Program-made: the position numbers and the translations under genes
Assembly: GCA_035250245.1 (NCBI GenBank)
Contig: DATFFH010000008.1
Span: forward strand, 1 to 46,738
DNA: 46,738 nt
Origin: Luteimonas_C sp035250245
GTDB lineage: Bacteria > Pseudomonadota > Gammaproteobacteria > Xanthomonadales > Xanthomonadaceae
Direction: 5' to 3'
The notes under the pieces: generated by a model
What the model was told of the DNA's origin: nothing
Database searches by the model: none
What the model saw: only the letters and a program-made list of their open reading frames with translations
In this document: positions 1 through 8,218 of the stretch, in pieces
How the letters are laid out: each line of letters opens with the position of its first letter
Numbering within the stretch: position 1 is the stretch's first letter

Positions 1-2
1 TC

Positions 3-389
3 GCGCCGGCCGCCGATCCGGTCGATGCCGCGATGCGCTTCGCCGGCCTGGTCGGCCTGCCGCAGCGACTCGGGCGGCTGATGATCGCCGCCTTCGAAGC
101 GCACATCGGTTTTTCCTTCGATGCGTTCCAGGCCCATTTCAACGCGCCGCGCATCGCCCATCCTGCGTTGATCGTGCACGACGTCGAGGACCGCGAAGTG
201 CCCTGGGCCGAAGGCGAACGCTACGCGCGCTTCTGGCCCGATTCGCGCCTGCTCAGCACCCAGGGCCTGGGCCACAACCGGATCGCCCAGGACGAAGGCG
301 TGATCGCCGCCGCGCTGCGTTTCCTGCGCGGCGAAGCGGTCGGCGATCGCGTGGTGTCCACGCCCAATCTGCCCTTCGGCATCGCCTGA
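3..389 (+). CDS. Alpha/beta hydrolase, C-terminal part (gene starts before the window)
   Basis: The reading frame is open from the first bases, so this is the 3' part of a gene that begins upstream. The last 70 residues look like the end of an alpha/beta hydrolase fold. A strand followed by an acid (LIVHDVEDREVP) fits the catalytic Asp turn, and GLGHNRI fits the catalytic His turn after a strand. A short helix ending FLRGE follows, as in small esterase or lipase-like hydrolases. The nucleophile elbow lies outside the window, so the substrate cannot be guessed. The last 17 residues are a non-conserved tail. The next gene starts about 100 bases downstream on the same strand. The fold is fairly secure and the function is unknown. 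Confidence 0.7.
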   Translation, partial: APAADPVDAAMRFAGLVGLPQRLGRLMIAAFEAHIGFSFDAFQAHFNAPRIAHPALIVHDVEDREVPWAEGERYARFWPDSRLLSTQGLGHNRIAQDEGVIAAALRFLRGEAVGDRVVSTPNLPFGIA

Positions 390-485
390 CCCGTGACCGG
401 CGGCCTTTGCCGCCGGCCTTCGCGAGCGTCTATGCTGCGCGGCCGCGGCGCCATCGCCGCGGTCCGTCCCCCTCGAACGCCGCGA

Positions 486-1706
486 ATGACTTTCCAGCAA
501 GACCCTCCCGCCTCCGTCGAACCTTTTTCGGGCCAACCCCACGCCATCGTCGAACGCGACGGCATCCGCTACACCCTGCTCGGCACGGCCCACGTGTCGA
601 AAGCGAGCGTAGACGCGGTGCGTGCGGCGATCGACACCGGCGCTTACGACACGGTCGCGGTGGAACTGGACCAGCAGCGGCTGCAAGCGCTGACCGATCC
701 CGATGCGCTGGCGCGATTGGATCTGATCAAAGTGCTGCGCGAAGGGAAAACCGCGCTGTTCGCCGCGAATCTGGGTTTGGCCGCGTATCAGCGCCGTTTG
801 GCCGAGCAGCTCGGCATCGAACCCGGCGCGGAATTGAAGGCTGCTGCGGAAGAAGCAGAGGCGCGCGGCCTGACCCTGGAATTGATCGACCGCGACGTCG
901 GCCTCACCTTCAAGCGCGCGCTGGGCCGGCTCGGCTTCTGGCGCAAGGCCAAAGTCGGCGCCGGCCTGTTCGCCGGCCTCTTCGCAGACGAGGAAGTGGG
1001 CGAAGACGAGATCGAAAAGCTCAAGCAAGGCGACATCATGGAAGCCAGCTTCAGCGAATTCGCCGACGAAACGCCGGAGCTGTACGACACCATCATCAAC
1101 GAACGCGACCGCTACATGGCGGCCAAGCTGCGCGCGATGCCGTCAGGATCCCGCGAAGTGCTGGCCGTGGTCGGCGCCGGGCATCTGCCCGGACTCACGC
1201 GGCATCTGCGCGAGGACACCGCGGCGCCCGTCAGCGTGACCGGCGAATTGGAATCGCTGCCGAAGAAATCGTCGATCCCCTGGTTCACGATTGTTCTAGC
1301 CGCGTTCGTGCTCGGCGGCTTCGCCTGGGGTTTCTGGCGCGGCGGCGTGGACGTCGGCACCGACCTGATCCTGTACTGGGTGTTGTGGACCGGCGGACTG
1401 GGCGCGCTGGGTTGCGCTATCGCGGGCGGGCATCCGTTGAGCATGCTGGCCGCCTTCATCGCTTCGCCGGTAACGCCGCTGCATCCGGCATTGGCCTCCG
1501 GCACGATCAGCGCGCTGGTCGAAGCCTGGGTGCGCAAGCCGACTTATGCCGACTTCATGGCATTGCGCGACGACGTGCAGACGATGAAAGGCTGGTGGCG
1601 CAACCGCGTCGCGCGAGTGCTGCTTAATTTCTTCCTGACCAGCCTGGGCACCGCGATCGGCGTGTGGACCGGCGGCGCGCGAATGCTAGGCAAGCTGTTC
1701 GGCTAG
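486..1706 (+). CDS. TraB/PrgY family membrane protein
   Basis: This 406-residue protein resembles the TraB/PrgY (TraB/GumN) family, whose name comes from plasmid pheromone-shutdown proteins and whose biochemical role is unclear. The N-terminal domain has the family pattern LLGTAHVSKASV with its GTAH turn, then VAVELDQQRL, and later VVGAGHLPGL. These are the conserved His and Glu positions seen in TIKI-like folds. The last 130 residues contain about four hydrophobic segments, so the protein is probably anchored in the inner membrane by its C-terminal half. The frame stays open upstream to 393, but the ATG at 486 (MTFQQDPP) begins just before the conserved domain and is preferred. It ends shortly before a GTAG palindrome that separates it from the convergent efflux operon. 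Confidence 0.8.
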   Translation: MTFQQDPPASVEPFSGQPHAIVERDGIRYTLLGTAHVSKASVDAVRAAIDTGAYDTVAVELDQQRLQALTDPDALARLDLIKVLREGKTALFAANLGLAAYQRRLAEQLGIEPGAELKAAAEEAEARGLTLELIDRDVGLTFKRALGRLGFWRKAKVGAGLFAGLFADEEVGEDEIEKLKQGDIMEASFSEFADETPELYDTIINERDRYMAAKLRAMPSGSREVLAVVGAGHLPGLTRHLREDTAAPVSVTGELESLPKKSSIPWFTIVLAAFVLGGFAWGFWRGGVDVGTDLILYWVLWTGGLGALGCAIAGGHPLSMLAAFIASPVTPLHPALASGTISALVEAWVRKPTYADFMALRDDVQTMKGWWRNRVARVLLNFFLTSLGTAIGVWTGGARMLGKLFG

Positions 1707-1713
1707 CGCTTTC

Positions 1714-1776
1714 GTAGGTGCGAATTTATTCGCACGCTCTTGTCGCCGTAAAGCGTGCGAATAAATTCGCACCTAC
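1714..1776. repeat. GTAG-type REP palindrome pair between convergent genes
   Basis: Two 25-base arms (1714-1738 and 1752-1776) are perfect reverse complements separated by 13 bases. Each arm starts GTAGG and contains its own small palindrome, TGCGAATTTATTCGCA. The pair sits between two convergent stop codons. The GTAG/CTAC ends match REP elements mobilised by RAYT transposases in Xanthomonadaceae and Pseudomonas. No RAYT gene is in the window. It may also act as a bidirectional transcript-end hairpin. Confidence 0.8.
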
Positions 1777-1779
1777 AAA

Positions 1780-4700
1780 CTACTCGGCCTTGAGCGCCGC
1801 GACGGCCTGCGCCGGCACCCCGCGCTTGCCGCGGGCCCGCTTGATCAAGCGCGCACTGCCCAACCGCAGATCGTCCAGGATCGCGTAAATCGTCGGCAGG
1901 AACAGCAGGCTGACGATCGTGGAGAACGCCAGGCCACCGGCGATCGCTCGCGCCATCGGGTAGTACGGCGGCATGTTGTCCGCTGTCTGAGTCTGTAGCG
2001 CGATCGGGATCATCGCCAGGATCGCCGTGCCCATCGTCATCATGATCGGCCGCAGGCGTTCGCGCCCGCCTGCCACCAGCGCATCAGTGCGGCTCAATCC
2101 GCGCCGGCGCAGGTTGTTGATGTGCTCGATCATCACGATGCCGTTGTTCACTACCACACCCATCAGCACCAGGATGCCGATGAAGGCCATGATCGACAGC
2201 TCGGTGCCGGTGATCCAGAACAGCCAGTACACGCCGAAGATCGAAAACACCACGCCGCTCATGATCGCGGCCGGGAACAGCAGCGATTCGAATACCGCCG
2301 CCATCACCACGTAGATCATGATCAAGGCGATGGCCAGATTGAACATCATCTGCTTGCCGGCCTCGTCGTCGCGTTCGAAGCCGCTGCCGTCGAAGCTATA
2401 GCGGTAGCCGGCCGGGAACGCGACGTTGTTCAGCGTGTCCTCCATGACCTTGCGCGCATCGGGCATGGTGGTTTTGCCGGCCAGATTGGCCATGATGGTG
2501 AGCGTGGTCTGACGGTTGGTGCGTTCGATCGCATTCGCCGCCGGCTCCACCTTCACGTCCACCATGCTCAACAACGGCACCGTGCGGCCGTCGGGCGCGC
2601 GCACCGTGAAGGCCGCGATGTCGCCCAGGCCGAAATCGTCGGCGCCTTCGAAACGCACCCACACCGGCACTTCGGTGTCGCCGCGGCGGAACTCGCGCAG
2701 CTGCGCACCGCGCAGGGCCAGGCCGACGAAGCGGGAAACTTCCTGCGAACTGAAGCCGAACGACGCCGCGCGCTCGCGGTCGACCCGCACGTTCAGCTCG
2801 CTGTTGCGGTCGCCGTTCTCGACCCGCACGTCGCGCAATTCGGGGTGGCGCGACAGGATCGGAATCACTTCCTGCGCCAGCTCTTCCAAAGTGCCCGTGG
2901 AATCGCCAACCAGCTGCACCTGCACCTGCTGGCCGTTGCCGCCGCCACCGCCCTGGTCGCCGAAATTCAGCTCCAAACGCGCCGATTTCGGCAATTCTTT
3001 GCTGATGACGTCGACCAGCGGCTTGGTTTCCTTGACCTTTTCCTTGTCGAAGGTGATTTGGGTACGGCCGCGCCCTTCTTCGCTGTAGAAAGAAAACAGC
3101 TGGACGATGTTGAAGCGCTTGCGGTTCGCGTCCAGGTAATTCTCCACCCGCAGCACTTCCTCCAGCATCTGCTCCTTGCTGTAGCTGCCCTTCCATTGGT
3201 AGCGGATGTTGACCTCGTTGCCGTCGTCGCCGCCGAACATGTTGAGTTTGACTTGGCTCACCGGCACGAAGCTGAGCGCCACGATCAGGATGATGCCGAA
3301 AACGCTCCAGCCGCGGTGCTCCAGCGTCCAGCGCAGGAAACCCGCGTAGGCCCGCTGCATGCGCGCGATCAAGCCGCTTTCGCTGCGCACCGCCGGCGGA
3401 GTCTTCATCCGCGCGGCCAGCATCGGGATCAGGCTCACCGCGACCAGCCACGACGCCAACAGCGACACCGAAATGGTGATCGCGATCTGGGTCATGAAGA
3501 TGCTGATGTCGTTGGTTTCGCCGAACAGGTTCGGCAGGAACACGATGCAATGGCACAGCGTGCCCGCGGATAGCGCGATGGCGACGTGGCGGGTGCCGAT
3601 CACCGATGCCAGGCGTGGCTGGTCGGGCATCCGCTCGCGTTCCTGGTAGATGCTCTCCACCACCACCACCGCGTTGTCCACCAGCATGCCGATGGCTAGC
3701 AGCAGGCCCATCATGCTGAGGATGTTCAGCGTGATGCCGACGAAATACATGAACCCCAAAGTCATGATGAAGCAGATCGGGATCGCCAATGTCACCATCA
3801 GCGTCGACGGCCAATGGCGCAGGAAGAAGAACAGCACGGCCATCGACAGCACCAGGCCGATCGCGCCGGCTTCGGCCAACTGCGTCAGCGAACTGGTGAC
3901 TTCCTCGCCCTGGTTCTGTGTGACCTGCACCTGCAAGCCGCCCAATGCGGGTTCGTGCCGGATCTTTTCGATTTCCGCCAGCACTGTGCTGGATACCTGC
4001 ACCAGATTGGCGTTGCGCTCTTTGAAGATGTCCAGACCGACCGCCGGGCGCCCGTCGAGCCGGCGACCGTAGTTCATGCGCTCCGGCTTGAAGCGCACCT
4101 GGGCGATGTCGCCCAGGCGCAAGCCGTTCTGGCCGATCACCAGGTCGCGCAACTGCAGCAGATCGGTCAATTCGCCGACAGGCTGCACGCGCAAGCGGCG
4201 CCCGCCGTCTTCGATCTGGCCGGCGGACACCGAGAAATTCACCGTCTGCAGCCGCGTGGTCAGCTCGTTGAGGCTGACGCCATGCGCGACCAGGCGATCG
4301 GGATCGATCGCCACCTCGATCTCGTTCGGCGAGGCGCCCGAAACGTCGACCTTGGCGACGCCGGGGATGCGCTCCAAACGGCGCTTGAACTCGCGATCGA
4401 TCAAATCGTAGGCGTTGGTGAGATCTATCTTCCCCGCAAGACGGACTTGCAGCACCGGTTCGTCCGTCGAAGACCAGTTGCCGACGAAATAGCGCTGCAA
4501 GTCGTCGGGCAGATCGGCGCGGATCGCGTCCAGACGCTCGCGCGCCTGCGACGCGGCGATCTGCACATTCGTGTCCCAATCGGAATAGAACACGCCAATG
4601 AAAGCGCCTTCCGCGTTTGCGCGGCCAGTCAAACGCTTGATACCCGGCATGGTCGCCAACGCGTCCTCGGCCGGGCGCAGCACCGTGCGCTCGACTTCTT

Positions 4701-4869
4701 CCGGCGTCGACCCGGCGTACGGAATCGACACGAACACGCCCGGATAGGAAATGTCCGGCAGCGATTCCAGCGGCAGGCGGAAAGAGGCGATCAGGCCGAT
4801 CACCACCATCGACACGAACAGCATGATCACCGTGACCGGCCGTTTGATGCTCAGTTCGGCGATGCTCAT
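1780..4869 (-). CDS. RND efflux permease (third of three in the operon)
   Basis: This inner-membrane proton-driven transporter has 1029 residues, the usual size for the HAE1/AcrB-type RND family. The first helix follows ELSIKRPVT, and residues 30-330 form the first periplasmic porter half. The TM4 region reads GMLVDNAVVVVES, so the relay pair that is Asp-Asp in AcrB is Asp398-Asn399 here. The second half repeats the pattern, with GILVLMGVVVNNGIVMIEH. A glycine-rich stretch (GDQGGGGGNGQQ) lies in the second porter domain. It is a clear paralogue of the preceding permease (4895-8023), with long identical stretches such as LGFMYF and RRLDGRPAVGLDIFKERNANLV. Only 25 bases separate the two, so they are surely co-transcribed. 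The substrate is unknown. Confidence 0.93.
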   Translation of the reverse strand: MSIAELSIKRPVTVIMLFVSMVVIGLIASFRLPLESLPDISYPGVFVSIPYAGSTPEEVERTVLRPAEDALATMPGIKRLTGRANAEGAFIGVFYSDWDTNVQIAASQARERLDAIRADLPDDLQRYFVGNWSSTDEPVLQVRLAGKIDLTNAYDLIDREFKRRLERIPGVAKVDVSGASPNEIEVAIDPDRLVAHGVSLNELTTRLQTVNFSVSAGQIEDGGRRLRVQPVGELTDLLQLRDLVIGQNGLRLGDIAQVRFKPERMNYGRRLDGRPAVGLDIFKERNANLVQVSSTVLAEIEKIRHEPALGGLQVQVTQNQGEEVTSSLTQLAEAGAIGLVLSMAVLFFFLRHWPSTLMVTLAIPICFIMTLGFMYFVGITLNILSMMGLLLAIGMLVDNAVVVVESIYQERERMPDQPRLASVIGTRHVAIALSAGTLCHCIVFLPNLFGETNDISIFMTQIAITISVSLLASWLVAVSLIPMLAARMKTPPAVRSESGLIARMQRAYAGFLRWTLEHRGWSVFGIILIVALSFVPVSQVKLNMFGGDDGNEVNIRYQWKGSYSKEQMLEEVLRVENYLDANRKRFNIVQLFSFYSEEGRGRTQITFDKEKVKETKPLVDVISKELPKSARLELNFGDQGGGGGNGQQVQVQLVGDSTGTLEELAQEVIPILSRHPELRDVRVENGDRNSELNVRVDRERAASFGFSSQEVSRFVGLALRGAQLREFRRGDTEVPVWVRFEGADDFGLGDIAAFTVRAPDGRTVPLLSMVDVKVEPAANAIERTNRQTTLTIMANLAGKTTMPDARKVMEDTLNNVAFPAGYRYSFDGSGFERDDEAGKQMMFNLAIALIMIYVVMAAVFESLLFPAAIMSGVVFSIFGVYWLFWITGTELSIMAFIGILVLMGVVVNNGIVMIEHINNLRRRGLSRTDALVAGGRERLRPIMMTMGTAILAMIPIALQTQTADNMPPYYPMARAIAGGLAFSTIVSLLFLPTIYAILDDLRLGSARLIKRARGKRGVPAQAVAALKAE

Positions 4870-4894
4870 GCTTGGATGGAGCCCATGCTGTCGG

Positions 4895-7800
4895 TCATGT
4901 CGGCGCGCCGTCGCCGGCGGTCAATACGGTCACGGCCGAAGCCGGCGCCGGCGCGCCGCGGCGGTTGCGCGCGCGGTTCACCAGGTTCGCGCTGCCGTGC
5001 TTCAGATCGTCCAGCATCGCGTAAATCGTCGGCAGGAACAACAAACTGACGACCGTGGAGAACGCCAGTCCGCCGGCGATGGCGCGCGCCATCGGATAGT
5101 AGGCCGGCATGTCGTTGTTGCTGCTGCCCGTAGCCACCGCGATCGGCACCATGGCCAGGATCGCCGTGCCCATCGTCATCAGGATCGGCCGCAATCGCTC
5201 TCGGCTGCCTTCGACCAAGGCCTCGGTGCGGCTCAATCCGCGCCGGCGCAGGTTGTTGATGTGCTCGATCATCACGATGCCGTTGTTCACCACCACGCCC
5301 ATCAGCACCAGGATGCCAATGAAGGACATGATCCCGAAGGTGGTGCCGGTGAGCCAGAACAGCCAGAACACGCCGAACACCGAGAACAGCACGCCGCTCA
5401 TGATCGCCGACGGGAACAGCAGCGACTCGAACACCGCCGCCATCACCACATAGATCATCACCAAGGCGATGATCAGGTTGAACATCATCTGTTTGGTCGC
5501 GTCATCCTCTTCCTGGAACGCGCTGCCGTCGAACGAATAGGTATAGCCGGCCGGGAACGAGATCGATTTGAGCGTCTCTTCCATTGCTTTGCGCGCTTCC
5601 GGCATCGGCGTCTTGCCGACCAGGTTGGCCTTGATCGTCAAGGTGGTCTGGCGGTTGGTGCGCCCGATCTGGGTCGCCGCCGGCCGCACATCGACGTCGA
5701 CCATGCTCAACAACGGCACCGAACGCCCGTCCGCGGTGCGCACGGTGAAAGTGGCGATGTCCTCCACGCCGTATTGCTCGGCCCCGGCGAAGCGCACCCA
5801 TACCGGCACCTCGGTGTCGCCGCGGCGGAATTCGCGCAGCTGCGCGCCGCGCAAGGCGAGGCCGACGAAGCGCGAGACTTCCTGCGCGCTGAAACCGAAC
5901 GCGGCAGCGCGCTCGCGGTCCACGCGCACATTCAACTCGCTGTTCTGGTCGCCGATATCCACCCGTACGTCGCGCAGTTCCTTGCGCTTGGAAAGGATCG
6001 GCACGAGATCGTCGCCGAGCGCACGCAGAGTTTCGGTGGAATCGCCGACCAATTGCACCTGCACGTTCTGGCCGGGCTGGCCGCCGCCGGGGCCGCCGCC
6101 GTTGTTGCCGATGGTGATGTCCGCGCGCGCCGACTTCGGTATGTCCTTGCCGATCGCCTCCACCAGCGGCTTGGTCTTCCCGGCCATGTCGTCGTCGAAA
6201 GTGACCATGGTGCCTGCGTCGCCCTGCTCGCCGAAGAACGAATAGATCTGTTTGATGTGGTACTTCTTGCGGTTCGCATCCAGATAATTCTCGACGCGCA
6301 AGATTTCGTCCGACATCTGCGGGATCGTGTACGAGCCTTTCCAACGATAGCCGACGAAGGTTTCGGTGCCGTCGTCGCCGCCGAACATGTCGAACTTGGT
6401 GTGCTTCATCGGATAGACGCTGACCGCGACGATCACCAAGATCCCGAGCACGCTCCAGCCGCGATGCGCCAGGGTCCAGCGCAACAGCTTGGCGTAGCTG
6501 CGCTGCAGACGGGGAATCAAACCCTTGTCGGAGCGCACCGCCGGCGGCGTCTTCAGCTTCGCCGAGATCATCGGGATCAGGCTCACCGCCACCAGCCACG
6601 AAGCCAGCAGCGAGACCGAGATCGTGATCGCAATTTGGCCCAGGTAGATGCTGAGGAAATTGCGCTCGCCGAACAGGTTCGGGATGAACACGATGCAGTG
6701 GCACAGCGTACCCGCCGACAGCGCGATCGCCACGTGCCGGGTGCCCAGGATAGAAGCCAGGCGCGGCTGGCCGGGCATCTTTTCGCGCTCCTGGTAGATG
6801 CTCTCCACCACCACGACCGCGTTGTCCACCAGCATGCCCACCGCCAACAGCAGGCCCATCATGGTCAGGATGTTCAGGGTCACGCCCGCGAAGTACATGA
6901 AGCCCAGCGTCATCACGAAGCAGATCGGAATCGCCAGCGTCACCATCAGCGTCGAAGGCCAATGGCGCAGAAAGAAGAACAGCACCGCGATCGACAGCAC
7001 CAGGCCGATGCCGCCCGCTTCGGCGAGATCGGTCAGCGACTTGGTGACGTTCTTGCCCTGATTGTCGAAAATCTTGGTCTGGATGTCGCGCAGCGCCGGC
7101 TGCTTGCGGATCGCCTCCACTTCTTTCAGCGCATTCTTGGAGACTTCGACCAGATTGGCGTTGCGCTCCTTGAAGATGTCCAAGCCGACGGCCGGGCGCC
7201 CGTCCAGGCGCCGACCGTAGTCGGTTCGCGCCTGCTTGAAATTGATCGCAGCGATGTCGCCCAGGCGCAGGCCCTTATTGTCGATAACCAAGTCGCGCAG
7301 TTGCTGCAAGTCGGTGATCTCGCCGGCGGGCTGGACGCGCAGGCGCTGGCCGTTGTCGTCTATCTCGCCGGCCGAAATCGAGAAATTGGTCGCCTGCAGC
7401 TTCGTGGTCAGGTCGTTGAGGCCGATGCCGTGCGCGGTGAGGCGATCGGGCGCGATGGCGATTTCGACCTCGTTCGGCGAAGCTCCCGAAATCTCGACCT
7501 TGGCCACGCCGGGAATGCGTTCGAGCCGCCGCTTGAACTCGCGGTCGATCAGTTCGTAGTCGCCGCTGATGTCGGTGCCGCCCGCACCGGCCAGGCGCAG
7601 CCGCAGGATCGGCTGGTCGGTGGTCGAGAACTTGAAGACGAAATAGCGCTGCAGATCGTCCGGCAGGTCCGAGCGGATCGCGTCGATCCGCTCGCGCGCG
7701 TCGGACGCGGCGATCGCCACGTCTTTGCTCCAATCCGAGAACTGGATGAAGATCTCGGCCGCATCGGCGCGCGCGCTGGATTCGATCCGCTTGATGCCCG

Positions 7801-8023
7801 ACATCGTCGCCACGGCCTCTTCGGCCGGGCGCAGCACCGTGCGTTCGATTTCCTCGGGCGTGGACCCGCTATACGGCAGCGAGATGAAGATGAAGGGAGG
7901 CGAGACCTCGGGAAACGCCTCCAGCGGCAACCTCACCGCCGCGATCACGCCGATCACGAACAGCGACACGAAGAACATGATCGCCGTGACCGGGCGCTTG
8001 ATGCTGAGTTCGGCGACGCTCAT
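4895..8023 (-). CDS. RND efflux permease (second of three in the operon)
   Basis: This 1042-residue RND permease has the same architecture as its downstream neighbour: TM1 near residues 12-30, a large periplasmic loop, six clustered helices, a second loop, and a second helix cluster. The TM4 proton-relay site is Asp400-Asn401 (GMLVDNAVVVVES), again Asp-Asn instead of Asp-Asp. A Gly/Pro/Gln-rich insert lies in the second porter half (NNGGGPGGGQPGQN). The gene starts ATG at 8021-8023, 195 bases after the stop of the first permease, and the gap is filled by a long inverted repeat. The close paralogy with the third permease suggests a tandem duplication. They may form mixed trimers, as MdtB and MdtC do, but that is an inference. 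Confidence 0.93.
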   Translation of the reverse strand: MSVAELSIKRPVTAIMFFVSLFVIGVIAAVRLPLEAFPEVSPPFIFISLPYSGSTPEEIERTVLRPAEEAVATMSGIKRIESSARADAAEIFIQFSDWSKDVAIAASDARERIDAIRSDLPDDLQRYFVFKFSTTDQPILRLRLAGAGGTDISGDYELIDREFKRRLERIPGVAKVEISGASPNEVEIAIAPDRLTAHGIGLNDLTTKLQATNFSISAGEIDDNGQRLRVQPAGEITDLQQLRDLVIDNKGLRLGDIAAINFKQARTDYGRRLDGRPAVGLDIFKERNANLVEVSKNALKEVEAIRKQPALRDIQTKIFDNQGKNVTKSLTDLAEAGGIGLVLSIAVLFFFLRHWPSTLMVTLAIPICFVMTLGFMYFAGVTLNILTMMGLLLAVGMLVDNAVVVVESIYQEREKMPGQPRLASILGTRHVAIALSAGTLCHCIVFIPNLFGERNFLSIYLGQIAITISVSLLASWLVAVSLIPMISAKLKTPPAVRSDKGLIPRLQRSYAKLLRWTLAHRGWSVLGILVIVAVSVYPMKHTKFDMFGGDDGTETFVGYRWKGSYTIPQMSDEILRVENYLDANRKKYHIKQIYSFFGEQGDAGTMVTFDDDMAGKTKPLVEAIGKDIPKSARADITIGNNGGGPGGGQPGQNVQVQLVGDSTETLRALGDDLVPILSKRKELRDVRVDIGDQNSELNVRVDRERAAAFGFSAQEVSRFVGLALRGAQLREFRRGDTEVPVWVRFAGAEQYGVEDIATFTVRTADGRSVPLLSMVDVDVRPAATQIGRTNRQTTLTIKANLVGKTPMPEARKAMEETLKSISFPAGYTYSFDGSAFQEEDDATKQMMFNLIIALVMIYVVMAAVFESLLFPSAIMSGVLFSVFGVFWLFWLTGTTFGIMSFIGILVLMGVVVNNGIVMIEHINNLRRRGLSRTEALVEGSRERLRPILMTMGTAILAMVPIAVATGSSNNDMPAYYPMARAIAGGLAFSTVVSLLFLPTIYAMLDDLKHGSANLVNRARNRRGAPAPASAVTVLTAGDGAPT

Positions 8024-8054
8024 TGGAGATGTTCCTTCAAACGCCGGCGTTCAA

Positions 8055-8173
8055 AGCCCTCCCCTTCAAGGGGAGGGTTGGGTGGGGATGGGTTTGCTTT
8101 GCGATGTGCTTATCAGCGACGGGGACGGGGACGAAACCCATCCCCACCCCAGCCCTCCCCTTGAAGGGGAGGG
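8055..8173. repeat. Long inverted repeat inside the efflux operon
   Basis: Two arms of about 40 bases (8055-8094 and 8134-8173) are almost perfect reverse complements around a 39-base loop. Each arm also holds its own palindrome, CCCTCCCCTT/AAGGGGAGGG. As RNA the whole unit would fold into a very stable stem between the first and second permease genes. The CCCTCCCC and CCCCACCC wording resembles the interspersed element downstream of rne in this window. It could terminate, attenuate or stabilise the operon transcript, or simply be a mobile palindrome. Confidence 0.85.
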
Positions 8174-8218
8174 AGAAAAGCATCGGGCTCTTAGTGCTGA
8201 GCTCGTTCATCCCAGTTC

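Noticed and set aside
393..485. Upstream in-frame start at 393 for the TraB-family gene
   Set aside because: The added residues are Arg/Pro/Gly-rich and not conserved. The ATG at 486 begins close to the conserved domain.
4751..8164. Very long plus-strand open frame of about 1137 residues opposite the second RND permease
   Set aside because: It is a shadow of the permease on the other strand. Its composition is His/Arg/Asp-rich with no fold or signature, and the opposite strand has clear RND motifs.
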